From JAICMB01 sp035295125 (lineage in GTDB: Bacteria; Acidobacteriota; Terriglobia; Bryobacterales; Bryobacteraceae), in the NCBI GenBank assembly GCA_035295125.1, contig DATGJP010000063.1, positions 136,253 to 200,252 of the forward strand: a DNA stretch of 64,000 bases, given 5' to 3'. Both the position numbers and the translations under genes were made by a program. Each line of letters opens with the position of its first letter. Position 1 is the stretch's first letter. The notes below the pieces were generated by a model that was not told the origin of the DNA, made no database searches, and saw nothing but the letters and a program-made list of their open reading frames with translations. Positions 16,796-24,635 of the stretch are shown in pieces.

Positions 16796-17555
16796 AACTG
16801 CGCAGAATATCCCGTCCCGCCTCACCCATGACAAAGCCCACGAATCGGCGTGCCGCCTCGCGATGCGACGAGTTAGCCACAATCGCCAGATCCTGCGTCA
16901 GCGGCGCGTGCAGCTTCTCGTCGACCGGAAGCACCTTGCCACCTTCGTGGATTACCAGAGAATATGCTGTGAACACGGCGTCGGCGTTGTTCGAGCCGCC
17001 ATACTGCTTCGCCATACTAATATTCTCCGCGTACACAATCTTCGGCGCCACCTTGTCCCATAGCCCGAGATGGTGGAGGGTGTCGACCGTGGCCTGCCCG
17101 TAGGGCGCCAGTTCCGGTTTCGCGACGGCAATGACGCGCACTCCGGGGGACGCCAGGTCGTCAATCCGGCTCACCATCGCTTGGCTCTTCGGTGGAATCC
17201 ACAGCGCCAGCTTGCCCACGGCGTACGTCGCCCGGCTTCCCGACACCAGGAGGTGCTCGCGGTCGAGTTGCGCCACGTGCTCCGCATCCGCCGCCGCGAT
17301 CACGTCAAAGGGCGCTGAATTCTCGATCTGCTGCGTCAGTTGTGCCGTCGACGCGAAGCTGAACACGGGATGTATACCGGTTCGCGTTTCGAACCTGGAT
17401 CCGATCTGCTGGAAAACCTCGGTCAGATTGGCGGCCGCCGCGACCGTCACCTGTTCACGGCCGGCAAGCGTCTGGGATACACTGGTTCCGCACCCGCTCA
17501 TCGATACGAGCAGCGCGGCAATGGCGGCGGTTCGCCAGGTTTGTGTGGCCGTCAC
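16782..17555 (-). CDS. modA: Molybdate ABC transporter substrate-binding protein
   Basis: A 257-residue lipoprotein-like binding protein: signal sequence TWRTAAIAALLVSMSGCG with a lipobox-like SMSGC, then the ModA pattern VTVAAAANLTEVFQQIG, FSFASTAQLTQQIE, PFDVIAAADAEHVAQL, YAVGKLALWIP, LAPYGQATVDTL, IVYAENISMAKQYGGSNNADAVFTAYS and FVGFVMGEAGRDILRSYGY. It should bind molybdate or tungstate in the periplasm. The GTG at 17553-17555 is the only start that places the signal peptide correctly; the longer open frame upstream runs through the divergent regulator. No modB or modC lies in the window, so the permease and ATPase must be elsewhere. Confidence 0.88.
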   Translation of the reverse strand: MTATQTWRTAAIAALLVSMSGCGTSVSQTLAGREQVTVAAAANLTEVFQQIGSRFETRTGIHPVFSFASTAQLTQQIENSAPFDVIAAADAEHVAQLDREHLLVSGSRATYAVGKLALWIPPKSQAMVSRIDDLASPGVRVIAVAKPELAPYGQATVDTLHHLGLWDKVAPKIVYAENISMAKQYGGSNNADAVFTAYSLVIHEGGKVLPVDEKLHAPLTQDLAIVANSSHREAARRFVGFVMGEAGRDILRSYGYK

Positions 17556-17591
17556 GTTAACATACCGCTGTCGTTCATGTACGACATTAGC

Positions 17592-18728
17592 ATGACAGGG
17601 AAGCCAACCCCGCAAATCGAAACCAACCTCGCAAAGCTTCGCCTGAAGCGCGGCTTTTCCGCCGCCGCGCTTGCGAAATTGGTGGGCGTCAGCCGGCAGA
17701 CGATCTATGCCATGGAAGCCGGTAACTATGTCCCCAATACAGCCGTCGCGCTGCAGTTGGCGCGCGCTCTCGAAGCCCGCGTCGAAGAGCTTTTTACGCT
17801 GGCGGAAGAAGCCCCGGCTCCGGAGCTCCATACCGAGCAAGCCGTCTTACTGCCGGGGGCGGAAGCCCCTCAGCCGGGCCAACCGGTGCAGCTCTGCAGG
17901 GTGGACCGCCGCCTGATGGCCTCAGCGCCTTCGCCCGTCCAATGGTATTTCCCGGCCAGCGATGCGATCGTAATCGACAAGCCCGCCCAGCAGGGTAAAG
18001 CCAAAGTGCATCTCTTCCAGGAAGGCGACGAGTTTCGAAATCGCATTCTCGTAGCGGGCTGCGATCCCGGCATTTCGGTATTGGCCCGCCACGTTCAGGC
18101 GGCCGGCGTCGAAATGGTCCTCGCTCATCGCAACAGCTCGCAGGCCCTGGAACTGCTCCGCGAAGGTTCCATTCATGTCGCCGGCACGCACCTCCGCGAC
18201 GAGAATACCGGCGACTCGAATCTCCCTGAAATCGGCCGCTTGTTTCCTAAGAACGCCGTCGCGGTAGTCACGTTTGCCGTCTGGGAGGAAGGCATCGTGA
18301 CGGCCCGCGGTAATCCCCAAAGCATTCATGGCATCGAGGACATGGGCCGCGGCAACCTCGTCATCGTGAATCGCGAAAAGGGCGCCGGAAGCCGTAATCT
18401 TCTCGACTCCCATCTGAAGCGTCTTAAGATCCCGCCGGCCAAGGTGCAAGGCTACGATCGCATTGCACCCGGGCATCTCGCCGCGGCGTGGCAGGTTCGT
18501 TCCGGAGCCGCCGATGCCTGCATCGCGACCCGTGCCGCGGCCCGGCTTTTCGGACTCGGCTTCATCCCGCTGGTCAGCGAGCGGTACGATTTAGCCATTC
18601 GCCGCCAGCATCTCGACCTGCCGCCGATCCGGATGCTTCTCGACACCCTGAGCCGTACCACTTTTCGCCGTGAGTTGGAGAGCCTGGGAGGATACGACAC
18701 GCGGGACGCCGGACAGCGTATGCTGTGA
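17592..18728 (+). CDS. XRE-type HTH regulator with periplasmic-binding-fold sensor domain
   Basis: A 378-residue protein. Residues of about 10-65 are an XRE helix-turn-helix (NLAKLRLKRGFSAAALAKLV, SRQTIYAMEAGNYVPNTAVA). Residues of about 140-370 are a ligand-binding domain of the PBP-like family found in molybdate-responsive regulators (GCDPGISVLARHVQAAG, HVAGTHLRDENTGDSN, LVIVNREKGAGSRNLLD, AGAADACIATRAAAR with small variations). Position back to back with modA supports molybdate or tungstate sensing. Only 36 bp separate the two start codons (an in-frame ATG at 17577 would make it 21 bp), so one bound protein could control both promoters. It ends 7 bp before the kinase gene and may be co-transcribed with it. 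Confidence 0.82.
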   Translation: MTGKPTPQIETNLAKLRLKRGFSAAALAKLVGVSRQTIYAMEAGNYVPNTAVALQLARALEARVEELFTLAEEAPAPELHTEQAVLLPGAEAPQPGQPVQLCRVDRRLMASAPSPVQWYFPASDAIVIDKPAQQGKAKVHLFQEGDEFRNRILVAGCDPGISVLARHVQAAGVEMVLAHRNSSQALELLREGSIHVAGTHLRDENTGDSNLPEIGRLFPKNAVAVVTFAVWEEGIVTARGNPQSIHGIEDMGRGNLVIVNREKGAGSRNLLDSHLKRLKIPPAKVQGYDRIAPGHLAAAWQVRSGAADACIATRAAARLFGLGFIPLVSERYDLAIRRQHLDLPPIRMLLDTLSRTTFRRELESLGGYDTRDAGQRML

Positions 18729-18735
18729 GTTTACG

Positions 18736-20379
18736 ATGCAACTACCCGTGCGGCTCGGCAAATACGAGCTGGTTGAATTTCTCGGCGGAGGGATGTCCCA
18801 CGTCTACCGCGCAATTGACACGGTCATCGGCCGAACGGTAGCCGTCAAAATCCTGACGCCCGAGGCTTCCTCCGACGAGGAAGCTCGCACGCGCTTCCTC
18901 CACGAGGCGCGCATGGCCGGCAATATAAGCCACGAGAACATCGTCAACATTTACGACTTTGGCGAGGCTGACGGCTGCCCATACCTGGTTATGGAGTTTC
19001 TGAGTGGCCAGAATCTCCTCTCGATGATCAACAAGGGCGAGAGTGGCGATCTCAAGCGCCGCCTCGACCTTGCGCTTCAGGCGGCCCGGGCCCTGGATTA
19101 CGTACATTCGGTGAACATAATCCATCGCGACGTAAAGCCCGAGAACATGAACGTCAGCGATAAGGGCGTGCTCAAGCTGATGGACTTTGGCGTCGCGAAA
19201 GTGGAGCATCTGTCCCACACGCAGCCCGGCTACATGCTCGGCACGCCCTACTACATGGCGCCCGAACAGGTGAAAGGCGCGCCGGTCACCAAGGCCATCG
19301 ACATCTATGCATTCGGAGTTGTACTCTTCGAGCTGATCACCGGCGCGAAGCCCTTCAAAGCCGACACGGTCGAGCAGATCTTCTATCGCATTCTGATGGA
19401 GCCAATCGATCTCACGCCGGTACGCAACACGAGCGCGCCGCAAGCGTTGGTAGATCTCATCGAACGATGCATCTCAAAGGATCCGGCGCAACGCCCGCAG
19501 AGTTTCGCCCAGATCGCTGATCGTCTGCAGCAGATCATCGACGAACTCAACGCGCCCTTGGTCTCAAGCGGACCCACCATGATCGTGGAGCGGCTTCAGC
19601 CCAAACAGGTCACCTGGCTGGCGCCGGCCATCGGGATTGCCGTGGCGCTCGCATTGATCGCGGTTTACTTTGGGGTCGTGCGACCCAGAATCACGGCCCG
19701 AAAAGTCGAGCCGTTGGCAAAAACGCTTTCCACACCGGTGGGAGAAATGCTCTTGATCCCTGCCGGGGTTTTCAAATCCGGCGACCAGCAAGCCGACGTT
19801 ACCGTGCCTGACTTCTACATCGACAAGACCGAAGTCACCAACGCGGCCTATCAGAAGTATGCACAGGAACGCCATCACGCCATGCCGGAGGGATTCCCCA
19901 GCGACAAACCGCAATACCCGGTAGTCAACATCACGTTCGATGACGCGAAGGACTTCGCCGCCTGGGCCCACAAACGTCTGCCCTCGATGATCGAATGGGA
20001 GAAGGCCGCCCGAGGCACTGACGGCCGAAAGTACCCGTGGGGCAATGAAGCCGACGCCACCCGCGCCAATCTCGCCAATGATGGCGGGGCATGGCCGGCG
20101 GACAAATCCGGCGGCGACATCAGTCCGTACGGGATTTTGAACATGGGTGGAAATGTTGCGGAATTCACGGATCAGCTCCGTACCCCCAGCGATCAGGCCG
20201 TGAAAGGCTTTGAGCACCTGTTGACTCCACCTCCCACGGCCCAGGAGCCATGGTGTACGGTTCGTGGCGGATCTTTCCGTCAGCCGCTTCCCAGCGCGAT
20301 CACCTACGAGTGGGGCTCCGTTCCCACTCGGTTTCACACGTCGTCCATTGGCTTCCGCTGTGCCCGCGATTCGCGGTAA
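18736..20379 (+). CDS. Ser/Thr protein kinase fused to a formylglycine-generating-enzyme-like domain
   Basis: A 547-residue protein. Residues 8-265 form a kinase with GGGMSHVY, VAVKIL, IIHRDVKPENMN, DFGVA and APEQ; all catalytic residues appear intact. A membrane helix follows (about 296-316, LAPAIGIAVALALIAVYFGV). Residues of about 335-547 form an FGE/SUMF1-like C-type-lectin fold (MLLIPAGVF, DFYIDKTEVTNAAYQKYA, PVVNITFDDAKDFAAWAHKR, WEKAARGTDGRKYPWGN, NMGGNVAEFTD, GFRCAR). The region where active FGE carries its two catalytic cysteines (VRGGSFRQPLPSAITYEWGS) contains none, so the domain is probably a sensor or binding module facing the periplasm. It is preceded by the molybdate-type regulator and followed 44 bp later by an ADOP permease. 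Confidence 0.88.
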   Translation: MQLPVRLGKYELVEFLGGGMSHVYRAIDTVIGRTVAVKILTPEASSDEEARTRFLHEARMAGNISHENIVNIYDFGEADGCPYLVMEFLSGQNLLSMINKGESGDLKRRLDLALQAARALDYVHSVNIIHRDVKPENMNVSDKGVLKLMDFGVAKVEHLSHTQPGYMLGTPYYMAPEQVKGAPVTKAIDIYAFGVVLFELITGAKPFKADTVEQIFYRILMEPIDLTPVRNTSAPQALVDLIERCISKDPAQRPQSFAQIADRLQQIIDELNAPLVSSGPTMIVERLQPKQVTWLAPAIGIAVALALIAVYFGVVRPRITARKVEPLAKTLSTPVGEMLLIPAGVFKSGDQQADVTVPDFYIDKTEVTNAAYQKYAQERHHAMPEGFPSDKPQYPVVNITFDDAKDFAAWAHKRLPSMIEWEKAARGTDGRKYPWGNEADATRANLANDGGAWPADKSGGDISPYGILNMGGNVAEFTDQLRTPSDQAVKGFEHLLTPPPTAQEPWCTVRGGSFRQPLPSAITYEWGSVPTRFHTSSIGFRCARDSR

Positions 20380-20423
20380 CTCTCGCCCGGACAGTTAGTA
20401 TTGATAGACGGAGGAGGCGCGCC

Positions 20424-22955
20424 TTGTCCCTGCAAGATATCCGTCAAAGCCTGCGCACCATGGCGGCTCAGCCATTGTTCACGTCAATGGCCGCGCTGTC
20501 ACTCGCTCTTGGAATCGGAGCCAATACCGCCATCTTTAGCTTTATGGATTCGATCCTGCTGCGTTCGTTGCCGGTGCAGAACCCCGAATCGCTGGTGGTC
20601 TTGAACTGGCACACGAAATCGCATCCGGTCGTTGCCCATCGCTTTAGCGGCAGCACTCATACCGATGCCCGCACCGGATACACCAGCGGAAACGTTCCGT
20701 ACCCAGTGTTCGCGCTCTTTCGCGAGAACAAGGCGGTGTTTTCCTCTGTTTTCGCCTTTAGGGACGCGGGCCGCCTGACCCTGCAGTTGAACGGTCACGC
20801 GGAAGTCGGCGCGGCGCAGTACATCTCCGGCGAGTTCTTCCGAAGCCTGGGCGTGCCTCCCGCGGCCGGACGCCTGATCGACGGCACTGACGACGCGGGG
20901 GGTGCGCCGCCGGTTGCCGTGACCAGCTATGCATTCGCAGTGAGCCATTTCGGAGACGTCGCTAAAGCGGTGGGCCAGTCCCTCCTGATTAACGACAGCG
21001 CCTTTACCGTCGTTGGCGTGGCCAGCCCTGAGTTCTATGGGGTGAATCCGGAGGGAGCGCCTGTACTCTATGTGCCGATGCACACCGACAGACTGATCGA
21101 GAAGGTTTTCCTCGACGAGCTGAGCACCAAGTATATCGATGGCAACTTCTACTGGGTGGAGATCATGGGACGGCTCCGCCCAGGCGTCTCGCGAGAACAG
21201 GCCGGGGCTGTTGTCGCGCCGCTGTTTCATCATTTCATCGCAGACACTGCACACACAGCCGAGGAACGGGCCGACCTGCCGGTAATGTTCCTCCGCGAAG
21301 GCGCCGGAGGGCTGGATTCGCTGCGCCGGCAATATTCCAAGCCGCTGTACGTCCTGATGACGCTGGTGGCGTTCATCCTTGCGATTGCCTGCGCGAACAT
21401 TGCCAATCTGCTGCTGGCGCGTGCCGCCGCCCGTCGACGCGAGATCGCCGTGCGCCTCAGCCTGGGCGCCGGCCGCTGGCGGCTGATCCGGCAGTTGCTG
21501 ACAGAATCCGTCATGCTCGCGGTATTGGGCGGATGTCTCGGCTTGGCGTTTGCTCAATGGGGCATCCGTGCTTTGACACTCCTCCTGGCCAACGGCCGCG
21601 ACAACTTCACCTTGCACGCCGCCCTAAACTGGCACGTGCTGCTCGTGACCATGGCGCTTTCTATTACGACGGGAATTCTGTTTGGCCTCGCACCGGCCAT
21701 CCAATCGACTCGCGTGGATCTCGTGACGGCTCTGAAACAGACCCGCGCGGGAGAAAGCCCGCGCTTGCGCGGCTGGATGCCTCTGAATATGTCCCAGGTG
21801 CTGGCAGTCGGCCAGATCGCCATCTCCCTTCTGTTGCTCATTGCCGCGGGTTTATTCCTTCGCACCCTGTCCAACCTGAATTCCATCACGCTGGGCTTCA
21901 ATCGCGAGAACCTGTTGTTGTTTGGCGTGAACGCTCGCCAGGCCGGATACAAGGACGATGCGCTCATGCGTTTCTATGCCGATCTTCAAAATCGCCTCGC
22001 CGCGATTCCCGGTGTGCGCAGTGCAACGTTGTCCGCTTATCCGCTCGTGGCGCAGCACAGAAGCACCACGAATATTCGCGTGCCGGGCGAAACTTCGGCG
22101 AAAAAGAGCACCGATATCCTCAATGTTGGTTCCGGCTTCTTCAATACCATGCAGATCCCCATTCTGTTGGGGCGCGAAATCGAGGAGGGGGATATGTTCA
22201 GCCCTCGTCACGTGGCGGTCGTCAACGAGGTTTTCGTCAAAACCTATCTGGGCGCCGGAAATCCCATCGGCCGACACATAGAACTGGGCGGCGACAAAGA
22301 CAGGACCGATTGCGAGGTGATTGGTGTGGCGCGCAATTCCCGCCTGAGCTCGCTCAAGTCGGATATCCCTGCCGCGGCATACTTGCCATATGCGCAGAAT
22401 CCCCGGTTTTCGTCAGGTCAGATGACGTATGAACTGCGTGCCGCCGGTAACCCGGCGGGCTTGGCGGCGAGCGTGAGGGAAGTGGTGCGGCAAGCCGATC
22501 CGCGTATTCCGGTGACGAATGTCCTGACGCAGACCCGCCAGATCGACGAGACTATCGGCCAGGAACGTACTTTCGCGATGCTTTGCACCTGCTTCGCGCT
22601 TCTCGCGGTCGGAATTGCCTGCGTTGGTCTCTACGGAATGATGGCGTACCGCGTCGCGCGACGGACGCAGGAGATTGGAATCCGCTTGGCGCTAGGAGCG
22701 GAGAGGCGCCGCTTAATCTGGATGGTGCAGCGGGAGGTTCTCACGCTTGCTGGAATCGGGCTTGCGATCGGAGTGCCGGTGGCCCTGGCGGCCTCGCGCG
22801 TCCTGCAATCATTCCTGTTTCAAATGAAACCCAACGATCCGTTGACCTTGGGAATTGCTCCTGTCCTTCTGGTGGCAGCGGCCCTATTGGCCGGCTACGG
22901 ACCGGCCTGGCGTGCGGCGCGGGTGGATCCCTGCGTTGCTTTAAGAGACGAGTAG
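20424..22955 (+). CDS. ADOP-type FtsX/MacB-like permease
   Basis: An 843-residue orphan permease of duplicated MacB/FtsX architecture. A first helix (FTSMAALSLALGIGANTAIF) and MacB periplasmic core (YFSGEFF-like YISGEFFRSLGVPPAAGR) precede an FtsX unit from about residue 305 (TLVAFILAIACANIANLLL, RRREIAVRLSLGAGRWRL). A second helix-core-FtsX unit follows (AISLLLLIAAGLFLRTL, IGVARNSRLSSL, FALLAVGIACVGLYGMMAY, EIGIRLALGAERRRL). The TTG at 20424 is chosen because a strong GGAGGAGG lies 6-7 nt upstream. There is no ATPase or PadR gene beside it. Substrate unknown; the family is thought to export peptides, lipids or macrolides by analogy to MacB. The 3' end overlaps the convergent Hsp70-like gene by 61 bp. 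Confidence 0.88.
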   Translation: MSLQDIRQSLRTMAAQPLFTSMAALSLALGIGANTAIFSFMDSILLRSLPVQNPESLVVLNWHTKSHPVVAHRFSGSTHTDARTGYTSGNVPYPVFALFRENKAVFSSVFAFRDAGRLTLQLNGHAEVGAAQYISGEFFRSLGVPPAAGRLIDGTDDAGGAPPVAVTSYAFAVSHFGDVAKAVGQSLLINDSAFTVVGVASPEFYGVNPEGAPVLYVPMHTDRLIEKVFLDELSTKYIDGNFYWVEIMGRLRPGVSREQAGAVVAPLFHHFIADTAHTAEERADLPVMFLREGAGGLDSLRRQYSKPLYVLMTLVAFILAIACANIANLLLARAAARRREIAVRLSLGAGRWRLIRQLLTESVMLAVLGGCLGLAFAQWGIRALTLLLANGRDNFTLHAALNWHVLLVTMALSITTGILFGLAPAIQSTRVDLVTALKQTRAGESPRLRGWMPLNMSQVLAVGQIAISLLLLIAAGLFLRTLSNLNSITLGFNRENLLLFGVNARQAGYKDDALMRFYADLQNRLAAIPGVRSATLSAYPLVAQHRSTTNIRVPGETSAKKSTDILNVGSGFFNTMQIPILLGREIEEGDMFSPRHVAVVNEVFVKTYLGAGNPIGRHIELGGDKDRTDCEVIGVARNSRLSSLKSDIPAAAYLPYAQNPRFSSGQMTYELRAAGNPAGLAASVREVVRQADPRIPVTNVLTQTRQIDETIGQERTFAMLCTCFALLAVGIACVGLYGMMAYRVARRTQEIGIRLALGAERRRLIWMVQREVLTLAGIGLAIGVPVALAASRVLQSFLFQMKPNDPLTLGIAPVLLVAAALLAGYGPAWRAARVDPCVALRDE

Positions 22956-24502
22956 CGCCGTCCAAGCACAATAGGGTTTGTGCGGCCGGCCCAGCGGCCC
23001 AGTCGATAGGACCGATCATAGCCGGCTGAAATGTTGGCAATGTTCACGGTGATGCCGCCGTTCGAATCGCAGGAATAACTCTCCCGAATCACCTGCTCGC
23101 AGGCATTCTCACAGCGCCGGATTGGAATAGCTGAGCAATCCGAACCAACCAGGGCTGGATCGAACGGAAACAGGATCTCGTCCCAAAGCGTGATGTCTCC
23201 CGCCGGTTCGCAGCCGTCCTGCAGATCGCCGCATTCCAGGTAGCGAAAATGGCCAATATTGTGCGCGGGTTGATATTCGCGGATAACTTGAAACGGCGAT
23301 TGACCCACCGCAGGCAATTCGGTTCCTTTCGGAAGCAAAGCATCAAAGATGACCCGGTGGCCTTGTTCGGCTTCACGCCACACTCCGAAATTCCGTGTCA
23401 TCTTGTCGGTCAGCCAACGATCCGAATCCGCGTCCGCTTGTATTGCAAGTCCAATCGCCGTTGCCGAGTGCGCATAGCCCGAGCGCCGTATACAATCCCC
23501 AAAAGCGGCATGCAATGCGCGCGCGACCAACGGGAGTTCGCTTCCGCCGCCGGTCACGTAGACGGCATCAACTTCGGATTCATATTGCGACAGCAGGTGC
23601 GCGACCGAACGCAGCGTGCGGTCAATGAGCGGTTGACAGCGCCGGTAAAACTCCGCCACCGGTACGAATACCGGTTCCCAGCCGGGCAACACCATGTCCA
23701 GATCGATACCGATCACCTTTGTGTTGGGATGAACCGATTCCTTCTTTTGACGGCATTCCTCATGCAACCAGAACACGTCGGCAGGGCTCAAGCTGTCGTG
23801 TTCCAGCGAGTTAATGCCGCTCATCTCGAGAGCAACCTCGGCCAGGACGTCGTCAAAATCGTCGCCACCCAGTGAGGCTATTCCCTCGCTTGCCAGGACC
23901 CGGTGCGCTTGTTCTTCCACCTCCACGAGCGAGGCGTCGAAGGTTCCGCCTCCCAGGTCGTAGATCAGAATGTGGCCGGGCAGCCCGGTCCGGTTTCGTG
24001 CCGCGTGGACGAACTCGATGCTGGCCGCCGATGGTTCATTCAGCACGCCGAGCACATTGAAATCGGCTCGTTCGAAGGCTTCCACAGTGAGAAATCGCTG
24101 ATTGGCATTCGCGCTTGCGGGTACACCGAGCATGACCTCCAGGGGTTCGCCCTGGTGCACTTCGAGGCTCGATTCTTCCTCCAGGGCCGTGTGTAACGCC
24201 TGGGCCAGTCCCCCGATCAGATCCAGCATCGAGAAGCGCCGCCCGGCGATGTCTACCGATGTGTCGGGTCCGGCTTCCTGCAGGAAACGTTTGACTGACC
24301 GCACCACGGTGGCACGTTTGTTCTCTTGGGCCTTCCATGCCTCCCAGCCATACAACAGGGAAGAGTCCTCGAGGGCAACCAGGGAGGGGAACTGCTCGGG
24401 AGCGTAGCCGCCAGGCCCTTCAAACGTCACGACGGGATAATTCCCCCGATCGACTACCGCGGCAACGATGCTCGTCGTTCCAAAATCAATGCCGAGTCGC
24501 AT
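22895..24502 (-). CDS. Hsp70 (DnaK-like) family protein
   Basis: A 535-residue protein of the actin-like ATPase fold: phosphate-1 MRLGIDFGTTSIVAAVV, GVLNEPSAASIEF, phosphate-2 LIYDLGGGTFDASLVEV, the LGGDDFDDVL motif and adenosine-binding YVTGGGSELPLVARAL. The nucleotide-binding domain covers about residues 1-380. The remainder (about 150 residues) is shorter than the DnaK substrate-binding domain and rich in acidic residues and Cys, so it is not DnaK itself but one of the Hsp70 paralogues of unknown client. The ATG at 24500-24502 gives the correct family start. Divergent from the GH92 gene. Confidence 0.85.
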   Translation of the reverse strand: MRLGIDFGTTSIVAAVVDRGNYPVVTFEGPGGYAPEQFPSLVALEDSSLLYGWEAWKAQENKRATVVRSVKRFLQEAGPDTSVDIAGRRFSMLDLIGGLAQALHTALEEESSLEVHQGEPLEVMLGVPASANANQRFLTVEAFERADFNVLGVLNEPSAASIEFVHAARNRTGLPGHILIYDLGGGTFDASLVEVEEQAHRVLASEGIASLGGDDFDDVLAEVALEMSGINSLEHDSLSPADVFWLHEECRQKKESVHPNTKVIGIDLDMVLPGWEPVFVPVAEFYRRCQPLIDRTLRSVAHLLSQYESEVDAVYVTGGGSELPLVARALHAAFGDCIRRSGYAHSATAIGLAIQADADSDRWLTDKMTRNFGVWREAEQGHRVIFDALLPKGTELPAVGQSPFQVIREYQPAHNIGHFRYLECGDLQDGCEPAGDITLWDEILFPFDPALVGSDCSAIPIRRCENACEQVIRESYSCDSNGGITVNIANISAGYDRSYRLGRWAGRTNPIVLGRRYSSLKATQGSTRAARQAGP

Positions 24503-24635
24503 ATACCGGCGTAAACTAGCCCGCCCGAGTAAACTGGCAACAAACAATCCAGGGAGAATCTGTTTTGACTCAAATATAGGGCATCCTCGACGCCGGCACA
24601 AGGGTTACATCACACTGGTAATAGATCCTTCTCAT

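Noticed and set aside
20499..21617. 372-codon antisense frame in the ADOP permease gene
   Set aside because: No recognisable domain; the sense strand carries a complete permease with a strong ribosome binding site.
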